The translations under genes were made by a program, and so were the position numbers. Below the pieces are notes generated by a model. The model worked only from the letters and a program-made list of their open reading frames with translations. It made no database searches and was not told the origin of the DNA. From assembly GCA_025454955.1 (NCBI GenBank), contig JALONL010000017.1:1-64000 (forward strand): DNA of 64,000 nucleotides, written 5' to 3'. Positions within the stretch are counted from its first letter, which is position 1, and every line of letters starts with the position of its first letter. This DNA is from Bacteroidia bacterium (lineage in GTDB: Bacteria > Bacteroidota > Bacteroidia > Palsa-965). Of the stretch, positions 7,170 through 14,599 are shown one piece after another.

Positions 7170-8228
7170 ATGCACACATTCACATCACACCCACAAACCA
7201 TCCCGAGGGGAGCCGAGGGAGCCAAAGAAGTCCTCCCGAGCGAAGTCGAGGGAGCCGAAGAAGTCCTCCCGAGCGCAGCCGAGGGAGCCAAAGAAGTCCT
7301 CCCGAGCGGAGCCGAGGGAGCCGAGGGGTTCAACCACTACCTGCAACAAAAAGGCCTCAGCCCCACCGTGCGCATCGGTATCCATCGCACCGTAGCCCGC
7401 TTTACCCAATGGGCTGCCGATCAACAGTTCACCCCCGAACAAACCAGCCCCACCGACATCGCCGCCTACCTCGCCTGGCGCAAAACACAAGGCAACACCC
7501 CGCGCACCCAACAAATCACCCTCACCCAACTCAATCACTACTTTACCCACCTCCAACAACAACAACACATCACCCGCAACCCCTGCACCGGCCTTGCCCA
7601 GCACGGCATCAAACGCCGCCAGCTATACTATACATTTACTCCCGCCGAACTCCAAAACCTTTACCAGCGTTACAGCCAGCTACCCCTAAACCCGCCGCAT
7701 CCACAACACCCCGCACCACACCTGATGCACGAACGCAATCAGGCCATGCTCAGCCTGCTGCTCACACAAGGCCTGCGCACCGAAGAACTAACCGCGCTTA
7801 CCATCCACCACCTGCACCTGCGTCAGGCAAAACTCACCATCCCCGCCGCCCGCCGCAAAGACGAACGCACTCTCACACTTGAAGCCACCCAGCTTTATCC
7901 ACTCTCCGACTACCAGCACCAAACCCGTCCAGCACTTTTAGCACACACCCAAAAACAAACCACCCAACTCTTTATCACCAGCGGCACCAGTACCAACCTC
8001 CAAAACCTGCTGCACACCATCGCCCAACAACTCAAAACCATCGAACCCCGCTTTATCAGCTACAAACAACTCCGCGCCAGCGTCATCACCCACTGGCTCA
8101 AAACACACCCCATCCGCCAGGTCCAGTACATGGCCGGTCACCGCTACATCAGCAGCACCGAAGCCTATCAGGCCAACAACCTCGACGCACTCAAAGAAGA
8201 CCTCCAACGCTACCACCCCAACCTGTAA
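7170..8228 (+). CDS. Divergent tyrosine recombinase, second of the tandem pair, with repeat-coded N-terminus
   Basis: A 352-residue protein. Residues about 10-52 come from an extragenic repeat block (four 33-nt units) and read as (GA)(K/E)EVLPS..EGA repeats; no later ATG could start the protein before the core-binding domain, which begins near FNHYLQQKGLSPTVRIGIHR. The catalytic domain keeps the first Arg (TQGLRTEELTAL), a basic hairpin (ARRKDERTLTL), GHRYISSTEAYQ with His and Tyr, and the second Arg in YKQLRAS, but the usual His of the HxxR box is replaced (Y-K-Q-L-R). It may have weaker catalysis or act as a partner of the upstream recombinase. It overlaps no gene and is followed by a repeat cluster. 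Confidence 0.85.
   Translation: MHTFTSHPQTIPRGAEGAKEVLPSEVEGAEEVLPSAAEGAKEVLPSGAEGAEGFNHYLQQKGLSPTVRIGIHRTVARFTQWAADQQFTPEQTSPTDIAAYLAWRKTQGNTPRTQQITLTQLNHYFTHLQQQQHITRNPCTGLAQHGIKRRQLYYTFTPAELQNLYQRYSQLPLNPPHPQHPAPHLMHERNQAMLSLLLTQGLRTEELTALTIHHLHLRQAKLTIPAARRKDERTLTLEATQLYPLSDYQHQTRPALLAHTQKQTTQLFITSGTSTNLQNLLHTIAQQLKTIEPRFISYKQLRASVITHWLKTHPIRQVQYMAGHRYISSTEAYQANNLDALKEDLQRYHPNL
7198..7327 (+). repeat. Four 33-nt repeat units read in frame inside the second recombinase
   Basis: Units start at about 7198, 7231, 7264 and 7297 and carry CCCGAGCGNAGNCGAGGGAG with GCCNAAGAAGTCCT linkers. The 33-nt period equals 11 codons, so copy number can change without breaking the frame. The units are of the same type as the extragenic CCGAGCGGAGCCGAGGGA repeats nearby. 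Confidence 0.85.
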
Positions 8229-8256
8229 AACACCCGGGCAAAGACGAGAGAATACG

Positions 8257-8375
8257 GTCCCTGAGCCTGTCGAAGGGAGCCTGTCGAAGAGTTGGTCCCT
8301 GAGCAAAGTCGAAGGGAGCAAAGTCGAAGGGAGCAAAGTCGAAGGGAGCAAAGTCGAAGGGAGTCTGTCGAAGGG
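8257..8375. repeat. Extragenic repeat cluster with a 15-nt tandem run
   Basis: CCCTGAGCCTGTCGAAGGGAG units followed by a tandem run of GAGCAAAGTCGAAGG copies (15-nt period, about four copies, 8300-8361). It follows the second recombinase by about 28 bp. The rest of the gap to 8621 holds an AT-rich stretch and a possible promoter, no gene. Confidence 0.8.
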
Positions 8376-8579
8376 ACTGTGCAGCCGCAAGGCCACCGGC
8401 CTGCACACCCGGTCTAACCCCTGCCGCCTGTTGAACCTCACTGCACCACACGCAGCAACAGGCGGCAGCCAACCGGGAAACTAATTACTATAAAAACAAC
8501 CACCAAAAAGTATAGCATAATAGATAAACTAATGCACCACAAAAAACTGTCATTGTGTCGCAACGCCTTCTTACGGCAT

Positions 8580-8587
8580 TAACTTTG
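8580..8587 (+). promoter_or_regulatory. Putative -7 box TAACTTTG for the first DUF2188 gene
   Basis: TAACTTTG matches TAnnTTTG and lies 34 bp before the ATG at 8622. The nearest TTG upstream (8553) is a few bases further away than is usual, so only the -7 part is supported. Confidence 0.4.
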
Positions 8588-8621
8588 AGTAAGTAATAAA
8601 ACCTTTAAAACAATTACACTC

Positions 8622-8849
8622 ATGAAAAAGAAGTACCATGTAACACCGCACCCCGACGGGGGCTGGCAGGGCAAAGCAGAAAAAGGACAACGCGCCTCCG
8701 TAGTAGCTGATACCAAAGCCGAAGCTAAAAAACAAACCATTGACATAGCCAAAAACAACGGCAATGCACAGGTAATTATCCACAAACAAGACGGGAAAAT
8801 ACAAACCGAGCATACCTACGGCAATGATCCGCACCCGCCCAAAGGCTAA
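8622..8849 (+). CDS. DUF2188 family small protein, copy 1
   Basis: A 75-residue protein. It opens with KKYHVTPHPDGGWQGKAE, the conserved HV.P...GGW start of DUF2188 proteins, then RASVVADTKAEAKKQTIDIA with a helix and a C-terminal IHKQDGKIQTEHTYGNDP that matches the family pattern of a final short beta hairpin. The biochemical role of DUF2188 is unknown; the fold is small and dsRBD-like by prediction in the family. A paralogue of the same length follows at 9059; I count about 49 of 75 residues identical. It has its own promoter-like box and terminator. Confidence 0.85.
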   Translation: MKKKYHVTPHPDGGWQGKAEKGQRASVVADTKAEAKKQTIDIAKNNGNAQVIIHKQDGKIQTEHTYGNDPHPPKG

Positions 8850-8873
8850 CAACATTATGTTGTTCCGCTAAAC

Positions 8874-8914
8874 CGGCTCACCGCATCGCCTCCCGATCAG
8901 TGAGCCGTTTTTTA
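8874..8914 (+). terminator. Rho-independent terminator of DUF2188 copy 1
   Basis: CGGCTCAC (8874-8881) pairs with GTGAGCCG (8900-8907) and is followed by TTTTTT. The 34-nt hairpin is repeated almost exactly after the second DUF2188 gene. Confidence 0.8.
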
Positions 8915-9058
8915 TTGTCAGTTAGTCCCCAACTAAAAACCTGCCAAAAAAACAGTAACCTCCTCCACACATCTGCTGAAAAAACAATGACAAACTGACA
9001 ATACAACTTACCGGCACAATTACTGCACCCGCACACACCGAACTATAAAAATAAAACC

Positions 9059-9286
9059 ATGAGAAAAAAGTACCACGTAACACCGCACCCTAACGGGGGC
9101 TGGCAAGGCAAATTAGAAGGCGCAGACCGCGCCTCAGTAATAGAACCCACTAAAGCCGAAGCCATCACCCAAACCTGCAACATTGCCCGCAACAACCAGC
9201 CATCCAGTGTGTACATCCATAGAATGGACGGTACCATAGAAGAGGAACGCACCTACGGCAACGACCCATACCCGCCCAAAGGCTAA
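9059..9286 (+). CDS. DUF2188 family small protein, copy 2
   Basis: A 75-residue paralogue of the protein at 8622, with the same opening (KKYHVTPHPNGGWQGKLE) and closing (TYGNDPYPPKG) motifs; the middle has diverged (RASVIEPTKAEAITQTCNIA). The start ATG follows a short AT-rich stretch without a clear Shine-Dalgarno site. A nearly identical terminator follows both copies, so the duplication included gene and terminator. Divergence in the protein combined with a nearly unchanged terminator suggests selection for two different proteins or later conversion of the terminator. Function unknown. Confidence 0.85.
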   Translation: MRKKYHVTPHPNGGWQGKLEGADRASVIEPTKAEAITQTCNIARNNQPSSVYIHRMDGTIEEERTYGNDPYPPKG

Positions 9287-9306
9287 CTAAACGTTTACCG
9301 CAAAAC

Positions 9307-9352
9307 CGGCTCACCGCATCACCTCCCGATCAGTGAGCCGTTTTTATTTTTT
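9307..9352 (+). terminator. Rho-independent terminator of DUF2188 copy 2
   Basis: CGGCTCAC (9307-9314) pairs with GTGAGCCG (9333-9340), then TTTTTATTTTTT. It differs from the hairpin at 8874-8907 by one loop base. Confidence 0.85.
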
Positions 9353-9487
9353 AGCAGCGCATTCCCCGCGCATCAAAAAAACACCTGTCCCGCTCTCACG
9401 TCGTCTTTGCTCACCCACCATCCCCACGCGCTCCTTTGGTTCCATCGGGGCTAAATCAATACCGTCCCAAGCTATAAAAGCCACCCC

Positions 9488-9539
9488 GTCCTTCCGAGCA
9501 TAGCCGCGTTGTCCTTCCGAGCGAAGTCGAGGAATCCCA
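9488..9539. repeat. Short repeat pair CCTTCCGAGC..
   Basis: Two units, GTCCTTCCGAGCATAGCCG and GTCCTTCCGAGCGAAGTCGA, of the CCGAGCGGAGCCGAGG type. Confidence 0.6.
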
Positions 9540-10050
9540 CGCGCCGGTGAAAAGGAGTTCGCACGTACTCGCCCCCAGCTCAGCCGCATGGTCTGCAAGG
9601 CTATACAAGCACCCGGCCAAAAAAGTCCGGGCGGCCTTGCATACCACCGGGCACTTGCGCTCCATGCGGTGCTCGTGCCCTTGCGGCTTCGCGTGGCTGC
9701 GTGCGTGCTCACGGCGGCTCCCTTTTGCCCCCTTGAACCCCGATAAGGTCACGCTCCCGCGTGAAGTAAACACAAAGGGGCAAAACGCCGCCCGTATTAG
9801 GCTCGCCTGCGGGGCACAGCGGCTGCCGCCACCCACACAAAACCCACCCGCAAAAACGGCAGCAAAGCAGGGGGGCAGGGCGCTTGCACGGCCAGAAAAA
9901 GGCCGCACCGCGCCCCCTCTGCCCCCCGCCGCTGTGCCCGCTCGCAGGCTTCGCTACGCTTCGCGTTCACCGATCCCCCACACACACCGCCGACAATCCC
10001 CCCACAACCTCTAAGCCGAGCCGAAAGCCAACCCCAGAACAAACCGCCCC

Positions 10051-10183
10051 CGTCCTCCCAAGCCGAGCCAAAGAAGTCCTCCCGAGCGGAGCCGAGGGAC
10101 CGCCCCCTGAGCAAAGTCGAAGGGAGCAAAGTCGAAGGGAGCAAAGTCGAAGGAAGCAAAGTCGAAGGAAGCCTGCCGAAGGG
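10051..10183. repeat. Extragenic repeat cluster, both unit types
   Basis: CCGAGCGGAGCCGAGGGACC next to CCCTGAGCAAAGTCGAAGGG, then a tandem run of (G/A)GCAAAGTCGAAGG (15-nt period, about four copies) and a GCCTGCCGAAGGG end. Layout matches 8257-8375. Confidence 0.8.
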
Positions 10184-10368
10184 AAAACTTCCCTCATTTT
10201 GTCACTGCCTCAAATCCCACACCCTTAATCCCTTGCAAACCCGCACCCAGCCTGAAAAACAGACCTTAAAAACAAAAAGCCTGAAAAAGAAAAACGCCCT
10301 GCCGGAAGACGTAAGAAACAAACTAAAAAAACAAAAAGCCTTATCCCACAAGCCTAAGCCGTCCCCCT

Positions 10369-10396
10369 TGTCCTTCCGAGCGGAGCCGAGGAACCG
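10369..10396. repeat. Single repeat unit
   Basis: One TGTCCTTCCGAGCGGAGCCG unit followed by AGGAACCGC. It falls inside the Lys-rich frame that opens at 10233 and argues that this frame is not an intact gene. Confidence 0.6.
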
Positions 10397-10539
10397 CTCC
10401 CATGTCCTTTACTCTCCAAACAGCATCCACCACCTTTGCACCGGCAACACCACAAACACACCCAGCCCCCCGCAAAGCCCTGTAAACACAGCAATGAACA
10501 AAACCACTCCGCAGCAAGTAGGTAGTAAAGGAAATCATC

Positions 10540-10737
10540 ATGAGCCACAAAAAACAACACCCCACACCACGCAAAAAAGCCACCGGAAAACACCCGCGCC
10601 GCTACCCCGAACGCATTACTATCACCACACCCAAAATCAGCTACACACACACCAACCCCAGCGGCAAAGGCTTACTCATCATGCTCGCCATTATCCTCGC
10701 CACAGCCTTTGCCTATTGGCTGGCCGCACACCCCTAA
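10540..10737 (+). CDS. Small basic protein with one C-terminal membrane segment
   Basis: A 65-residue protein beginning MSHKKQHPTPRKKATGKHPR, strongly basic for about 45 residues, then one predicted membrane helix (LLIMLAIILATAFAYWLAA) ending at HP. The layout suggests a tail-anchored protein with its basic part in the cytoplasm. AAAGGA lies 8-13 bases before the ATG, an uncommon Shine-Dalgarno-like site for this DNA, and supports this start. A Lys-rich frame follows four bases after the stop (10744-10932) but is too biased to call. I do not recognise the family. Confidence 0.55.
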   Translation: MSHKKQHPTPRKKATGKHPRRYPERITITTPKISYTHTNPSGKGLLIMLAIILATAFAYWLAAHP

Positions 10738-11152
10738 AAAGCAATGCAGGCATTGCCCGAAAAGGGCAAAGCCAGCAAAGCAAGCATTGCACACCAAGCC
10801 CGGCCCCAAAAAGCCGGGCAAGGTCAGCAAAGCAGCGCATCAAATAACCACCCTGCAAGCACCAAAAAAAGAACAAAAAAGAAAAGCAAAAAAGCAGCAG
10901 GCACGGTCACGGCTGACAAGGCCAAGCCCTAAAGGGTGGTCACAAAAAAATATGGCAAACGCCCATTACCGTTCAGCCACATTTTTTTGCGCCCAGCCTT
11001 GCATCCGCGCCCGCGCCCGCTGCGAAAAACAGCTTTCTTTTTTGTCCTTTTTTCTTTTGGTGCAGGCGGGTTAGGCACAGTAAACACCACAGCACCCGCC
11101 GGCACTATAAAGAAACAGGGGCGCAGTACAAACCATTTAAATAATCTATACT

Positions 11153-11395
11153 ATGCGCGCTTCACAAGTCCGGCTGCTTTGGTTCATGCAGCCCTCACTC
11201 AACGCCGATTACGGCTCATTTAACTGCCAGCAGTGCGGGCAGCTCTTTTTTTACTCACCCCGGCTTAACGGTTGCTACTGCCACACCTGCGCCTTAGAAT
11301 GGCTGCAAACAAAAGCACACACCACCAGCAATAAAAAAGAACAGGAACGCTTTGAAAACCTGTACAACGACCTCAAACAAATGGGTGAACAATAA
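11153..11395 (+). CDS. Small zinc-ribbon-like hypothetical protein
   Basis: An 80-residue protein with two Cys pairs, FNCQQCGQLFFYSP and GCYCHTCALEWL, spaced like a four-Cys zinc ribbon, followed by a charged helical tail (NKKEQERFENLYNDLKQ). It is probably a metal-binding nucleic acid or protein interaction module. The ATG at 11153 follows an AT-rich stretch. A perfect 15-bp hairpin with a T run follows directly after the stop, which supports this as a real, separately transcribed gene. No more exact function can be seen. Confidence 0.65.
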   Translation: MRASQVRLLWFMQPSLNADYGSFNCQQCGQLFFYSPRLNGCYCHTCALEWLQTKAHTTSNKKEQERFENLYNDLKQMGEQ

Positions 11396-11412
11396 CCGCC
11401 CCCCATCCCCCC

Positions 11413-11453
11413 GCAGCACCGGGGCGCATCCGCGCCCCGGTGCTGCTTTTTTT
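11413..11453 (+). terminator. Strong rho-independent terminator
   Basis: GCAGCACCGGGGCGC (11413-11427) pairs perfectly with 11432-11446 around an ATCC loop and is followed by seven T. Confidence 0.9.
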
Positions 11454-11685
11454 ATCCCTTCGCTACTTAGTCCACATCCTCCCGCCCTTCAAACCACCAT
11501 CCGCGCAGGATCAGCCCACCATGAGCCATACGTCACTTTGTCAGCCCGAAACACTTCCCACACACAAAGCACCCATACACCCCGCACAATCCACGCTAAA
11601 AACCCCATTAAATTACCTCTGGCGCATCATCAGGCAACACCGGTACATCCGGGCAGGCGGCTGCGCCGTTGCCGCCGCCACGCAC
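11454..11685. other. Gap between convergent genes without a gene
   Basis: C-rich DNA with no credible frame. Together with the terminators at 11413 and 11686-11752 it separates the zinc-ribbon gene (+) from the minus-strand gene at 11812. Confidence 0.5.
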
Positions 11686-11719
11686 AAAAAAAGTGCGCCG
11701 GAGCTTCGCCCCGGCACAC
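11686..11719 (-). terminator. Distal minus-strand terminator of a tandem pair
   Basis: GTGCGCCGG (11693-11701) pairs with CCGGCAC (11711-11717) with one bulge, and a run of seven A precedes it (T run on the minus strand). Confidence 0.6.
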
Positions 11720-11721
11720 AC

Positions 11722-11752
11722 AAAAAAAGCAGGCGGCCAAACGGCCGCCTGC
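11722..11752 (-). terminator. Minus-strand rho-independent terminator
   Basis: GCAGGCGGCC (11729-11738) pairs perfectly with GGCCGCCTGC (11743-11752). On the minus strand it ends in seven T. It lies 60 bp after the stop codon of the gene at 11812-12609. Confidence 0.85.
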
Positions 11753-11811
11753 CAGGCATTACACAGGCCATGCCTGCCCGTGCAATCACGCACACAAGTA
11801 CTGCCACACCA

Positions 11812-12609
11812 CTAAAACACACTCACTACCTTCATGCAGTCACCCTGTGCCAGCCGGTAATCCGTAGAACCCACACGCTGAAAAAACTCAATCCCCAGAC
11901 ACTGAATGATACTCACGTTGGTAGCCGCAGCCGGTGTTACCGGCAAAGTCACCTGCAGGGTAAAACTCACCGGCGCAGTAGCCGTCAGAGAAGTCATCGT
12001 TCCATTATCCACCTCGCCAATCATATCCAGGGTAGCATCAGCCGCCTCATACAAGCGCGTCTGCACATTATACACATAATCGCTCACCAGCCCCAGCGCA
12101 CTCACCAGCCGGAAATGCGTAGCCCCCGAAGGCGCATCCAAATAAATATCCGGTAAAAAGCCAGGCACCGTAATCGTGCCCTCATCCCGCGCCGTGTTAT
12201 GGCTCGCCGTATAAGGCGCAGTAAACACACTCCCAAAAGAAACTCTGCTATTAAACTCATAGTTTATCAGAAGTGCGCGGTGCGCACTTAACTCAATCGG
12301 TCGTTGTCCACGCGGCCCCGTACCCATCAAATTAATCTCCTTAAACAACTTGGTCAGCCGCGCCGGGCCACCCGCATCCGCCTTACTCAGCTTGCTGTCA
12401 CTCAATGCCACACGCACAGCCTTACCCATACGCGCAGCACCACCAAACTCCGCATTATTCTCCCGTGTCCGCGCAAATGCCGGATCACTGTTGATCTTTT
12501 CCTTACTCGGGCCATTAGCAACGCGGGCCAGATCTGCACCACTCGTCTGATAAAACGTGATGCCTCCCAACGTGCCGTTCAATCGAATCAGCCCCTGCTG
12601 TCTTGCCAT
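11812..12609 (-). CDS. Conserved Bacteroidetes hypothetical protein (MARQxGxIxLxGTxGxITFY type)
   Basis: A 265-residue protein. Its start, MARQQGLIRLNGTLGGITFY, and the block RTRENNAEFGGAARMGKAVR are the recurring signature of a protein family common in Bacteroidetes genomes, often near mobile or phage-like DNA. No enzyme motif is visible. The C-terminal half is Thr/Val/Ala-rich and looks like beta sandwich (LTATAPVSFTLQVTLPVTP). No signal peptide. It has tandem terminators downstream and runs opposite to the recombinase module, yet the plus strand stays C-rich across it. Function is unknown; a structural or virion-like role is only a guess. Confidence 0.75.
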   Translation of the reverse strand: MARQQGLIRLNGTLGGITFYQTSGADLARVANGPSKEKINSDPAFARTRENNAEFGGAARMGKAVRVALSDSKLSKADAGGPARLTKLFKEINLMGTGPRGQRPIELSAHRALLINYEFNSRVSFGSVFTAPYTASHNTARDEGTITVPGFLPDIYLDAPSGATHFRLVSALGLVSDYVYNVQTRLYEAADATLDMIGEVDNGTMTSLTATAPVSFTLQVTLPVTPAAATNVSIIQCLGIEFFQRVGSTDYRLAQGDCMKVVSVF

Positions 12610-12959
12610 AAAATTGAAATTTATGAAAGAGGTTATTAAAAACGTGCCGCGTTCTCGTGCGCAGCCTCTGTACTCTATAACGTAAACAAAACGTTAAACG
12701 ATACAACACAAAAACCCAATAAATCACAACTGGCCACAGTCTTTGCACAACAGCTGTTAAACACCTCATACCCGGGCACAAAAACTGTACAACTGCCATC
12801 CGTTTACAAACAACTGCCGCCCGTTTATGCCCCTTTTTTATTAAACCGTTTTACAGGCCACACACCCAATAATAACAACAAAAAAACACCATTTTTAAAA
12901 CACCGTATCATTGAAAATATGTACCTTAGTCAGGTCAATAATACACCCCGCCTTAAAAA
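12610..12959. other. AT-richer gap without a gene
   Basis: Base composition shifts from C-rich to A/T-rich near 12620. I see no gene, RNA or clear repeat. This probably marks the right edge of the C-rich accessory block before the orphan RHS tip. Confidence 0.4.
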
Positions 12960-14018
12960 GTGTACACCCGCACCGGCACATATCACAGTCCCGCTTTTTT
13001 AGAGCCTAAAACTCTGGAAAATAACACACGCTATCCAAAAGTAAGGTTAGTTTACTCAGCCTTTGGTGCGCCGTTGGCGGGTAGGACGTTCTCTTCGCCG
13101 AGCTACAAATACGGCTTCAATGGTAAAGAGAAGGATGGGGAGATGTATGGTAGTGATGGTAGCAGTTATGATTTTGGGGCAAGGATGTATGATGCCAGGG
13201 TGGGGAGGTTTTTGAGTGTAGATCCGAAAGCCTCCAAAAATTCGGAATTATCAACGTATTCTTACGCTGCGAATTCACCACTAGTCTTAATTGATTATGA
13301 TGGGGAGGAATATAGAGTTTATGGGAGTGAGGAAAATGTAAATGCCTATATAAAAGTACTGCAATCTCAACTTGGATCCGATTACTCTGTGCAAATCGTA
13401 TATCATAAGGGAGAAGCAACAACTTCTAAAGATGAAAATGGGAATCCAGTGACTACCGTAACTAGCGACTATTATACTGTTAACTTTATTCATAATCCAA
13501 GTGATCCCTCTAAAACACCAGATCCGGCTAAACATTAGTTATATAATTATTTGAAAGGAAAAGAAGAGAATGGGCAATTTAATGTAGGTGTTGGCCCTGT
13601 TGGTGTTGGAGTGGACAAATACGATGGTAGAAAAAAGAGTAATGGAGAAAACAGGAAAGATGACATTGCACTTAGAGGAATATTTATTTATACTAAACGG
13701 ACTAGAAATCACGATGGAACTAAATATGAAAAAACAAAGCTCGACGCATGGTTTAATATGGATGCCCTAAATAATATTAACAGTGCCAATCATCCATATA
13801 TAAATGCTTCTGACCTGATTCTTTATTTCAATAATTACACCAACACTTCGACACTAAATTTTGGATATTATGATGGTGGTCGAAAAAAGGATATACAAAG
13901 AGAATATCTGATAGATTATAAAGATAAAGACGGTGTGATTAGGCAAATGAGGCTAATCCTTAATGCAAAGGATGGCAAAGCAACAATAAAAAAAGATGAG
14001 CCCAAAAAGAGTAACTAA
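12960..14018 (+). pseudogene. Orphan RHS C-terminal tip split by an in-frame TAG
   Basis: Only the end of an RHS core is present: YSAFGAPLAGRTFSS, YGFNGKEKDGEMYG, YDFGARMYDARVGRFLSVDP and SPLVLIDYDGEE, followed by an AT-rich tip. The frame stops at TAG 13536-13538 and then runs on without another stop to 14018, in the same frame, for 160 more codons (from LYNYLKGKEENGQ to KKDEPKKSN). There is no ATG soon after the stop. So this looks like one tip of about 350 codons with one nonsense change. Similarity to the RHS gene at the window start begins abruptly at 13052 (30 nt with one mismatch to 778-807). No start codon or N-terminal repeats exist; GTG at 12960 is only formal. The tip's activity is unknown. 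Confidence 0.75.
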
Positions 14019-14020
14019 AA

Positions 14021-14599
14021 ATGAAGCATAAAATGAAAACGATCATTAATCTTCGAGTAATACTAATAATTATCATATCAGTATTATGTAACTTCCTAAT
14101 TGCTCAAGATACATTACATATCAAATATGGTGATGCTAGATATATGATACCTGTCATTGACAAACAACTTTCCTATGATGACACTGTTTATTATTTTAAT
14201 ATTCAAGACACTTTGAACGATATGTATGTTATAGCATATCACTCAGATAGCAGTAAAAAAATAGCTGCTAGTATTCACTATTATCATGGAAAAAGGGAAG
14301 GTGTGTTTATGCTTTATACCAATAATGGCTTAATGATTTTTAATAGTATTTATGCTAATAATAAGGTGGTATTTGAAGAATATTATTATTTAAATGGTCA
14401 GATAAAGTGTATTTTTTCATATAGTCTATCAAATGATAAGATATACAATGGCACCGTTATCAGATATTATCCTACCGGGCAGGTTCAACAAGTTGAGTTT
14501 TTTTTAGACGATGAACCTTATCATGAGCAGTATTATTGGGATACTTTGGGTAACATGAAATGTATTTATATAAAAAATAAGAGTCGTGCATCAAATTAG
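14021..14599 (+). CDS. Secreted YwqK-like (MORN-type repeat) protein, candidate immunity protein
   Basis: A 192-residue protein with a signal peptide (RVILIIIISVLCNFLIAQ, likely cut after IAQ). The mature part has the short repeats of the YwqK/MORN type: YYHGKREGVFMLYTNNG, YYLNGQIKCIFSYSL and NGTVIRYYPTGQVQQVEFF. Proteins of this class are often annotated as antitoxins or immunity proteins. It starts two bases after the stop of the split RHS tip and shares its AT-rich composition. Start may also be ATG 14033. If the tip is dead, this gene could now serve as an orphan immunity gene. Immunity role is inferred from repeat type and position. Confidence 0.75.
   Translation: MKHKMKTIINLRVILIIIISVLCNFLIAQDTLHIKYGDARYMIPVIDKQLSYDDTVYYFNIQDTLNDMYVIAYHSDSSKKIAASIHYYHGKREGVFMLYTNNGLMIFNSIYANNKVVFEEYYYLNGQIKCIFSYSLSNDKIYNGTVIRYYPTGQVQQVEFFLDDEPYHEQYYWDTLGNMKCIYIKNKSRASN

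Larger units (their letters stand above)
9353..10539. other. 1.2-kb GC-rich stretch without a convincing gene
   Basis: Frames are open on both strands but their products look random (Arg/Pro/Ala-rich). Contents I can name: repeat units at 9488-9539, 10051-10183 and 10369-10396, and a TCACGC/GCGTGA hairpin at 9749-9764. The minus-strand frame ending near 9350 (ends in GVFLMRGECAAKK) and a Lys-rich plus-strand frame from 10233 are the most protein-like parts, both interrupted by repeat units. It may be decayed coding DNA or a structured element. Confidence 0.4.

Noticed and set aside
9344..10228. Several overlapping frames on both strands (9344-9712, 9456-9908, 9547-10014, 9884-10228)
   Set aside because: Arg/Pro/Ala-rich random-looking products crossed by repeat units; no start, motif or terminator fits.
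10233..10847. 204-codon Lys/Pro-rich plus-strand frame
   Set aside because: TTG start, contains an extragenic repeat unit, and overlaps the better small gene at 10540 in another frame. The first 45 codons may be a remnant.
10744..10932. 62-codon Lys/Ala-rich frame four bases after the small membrane protein
   Set aside because: Extreme composition; two frames here look equally Lys-rich, so no choice can be supported.
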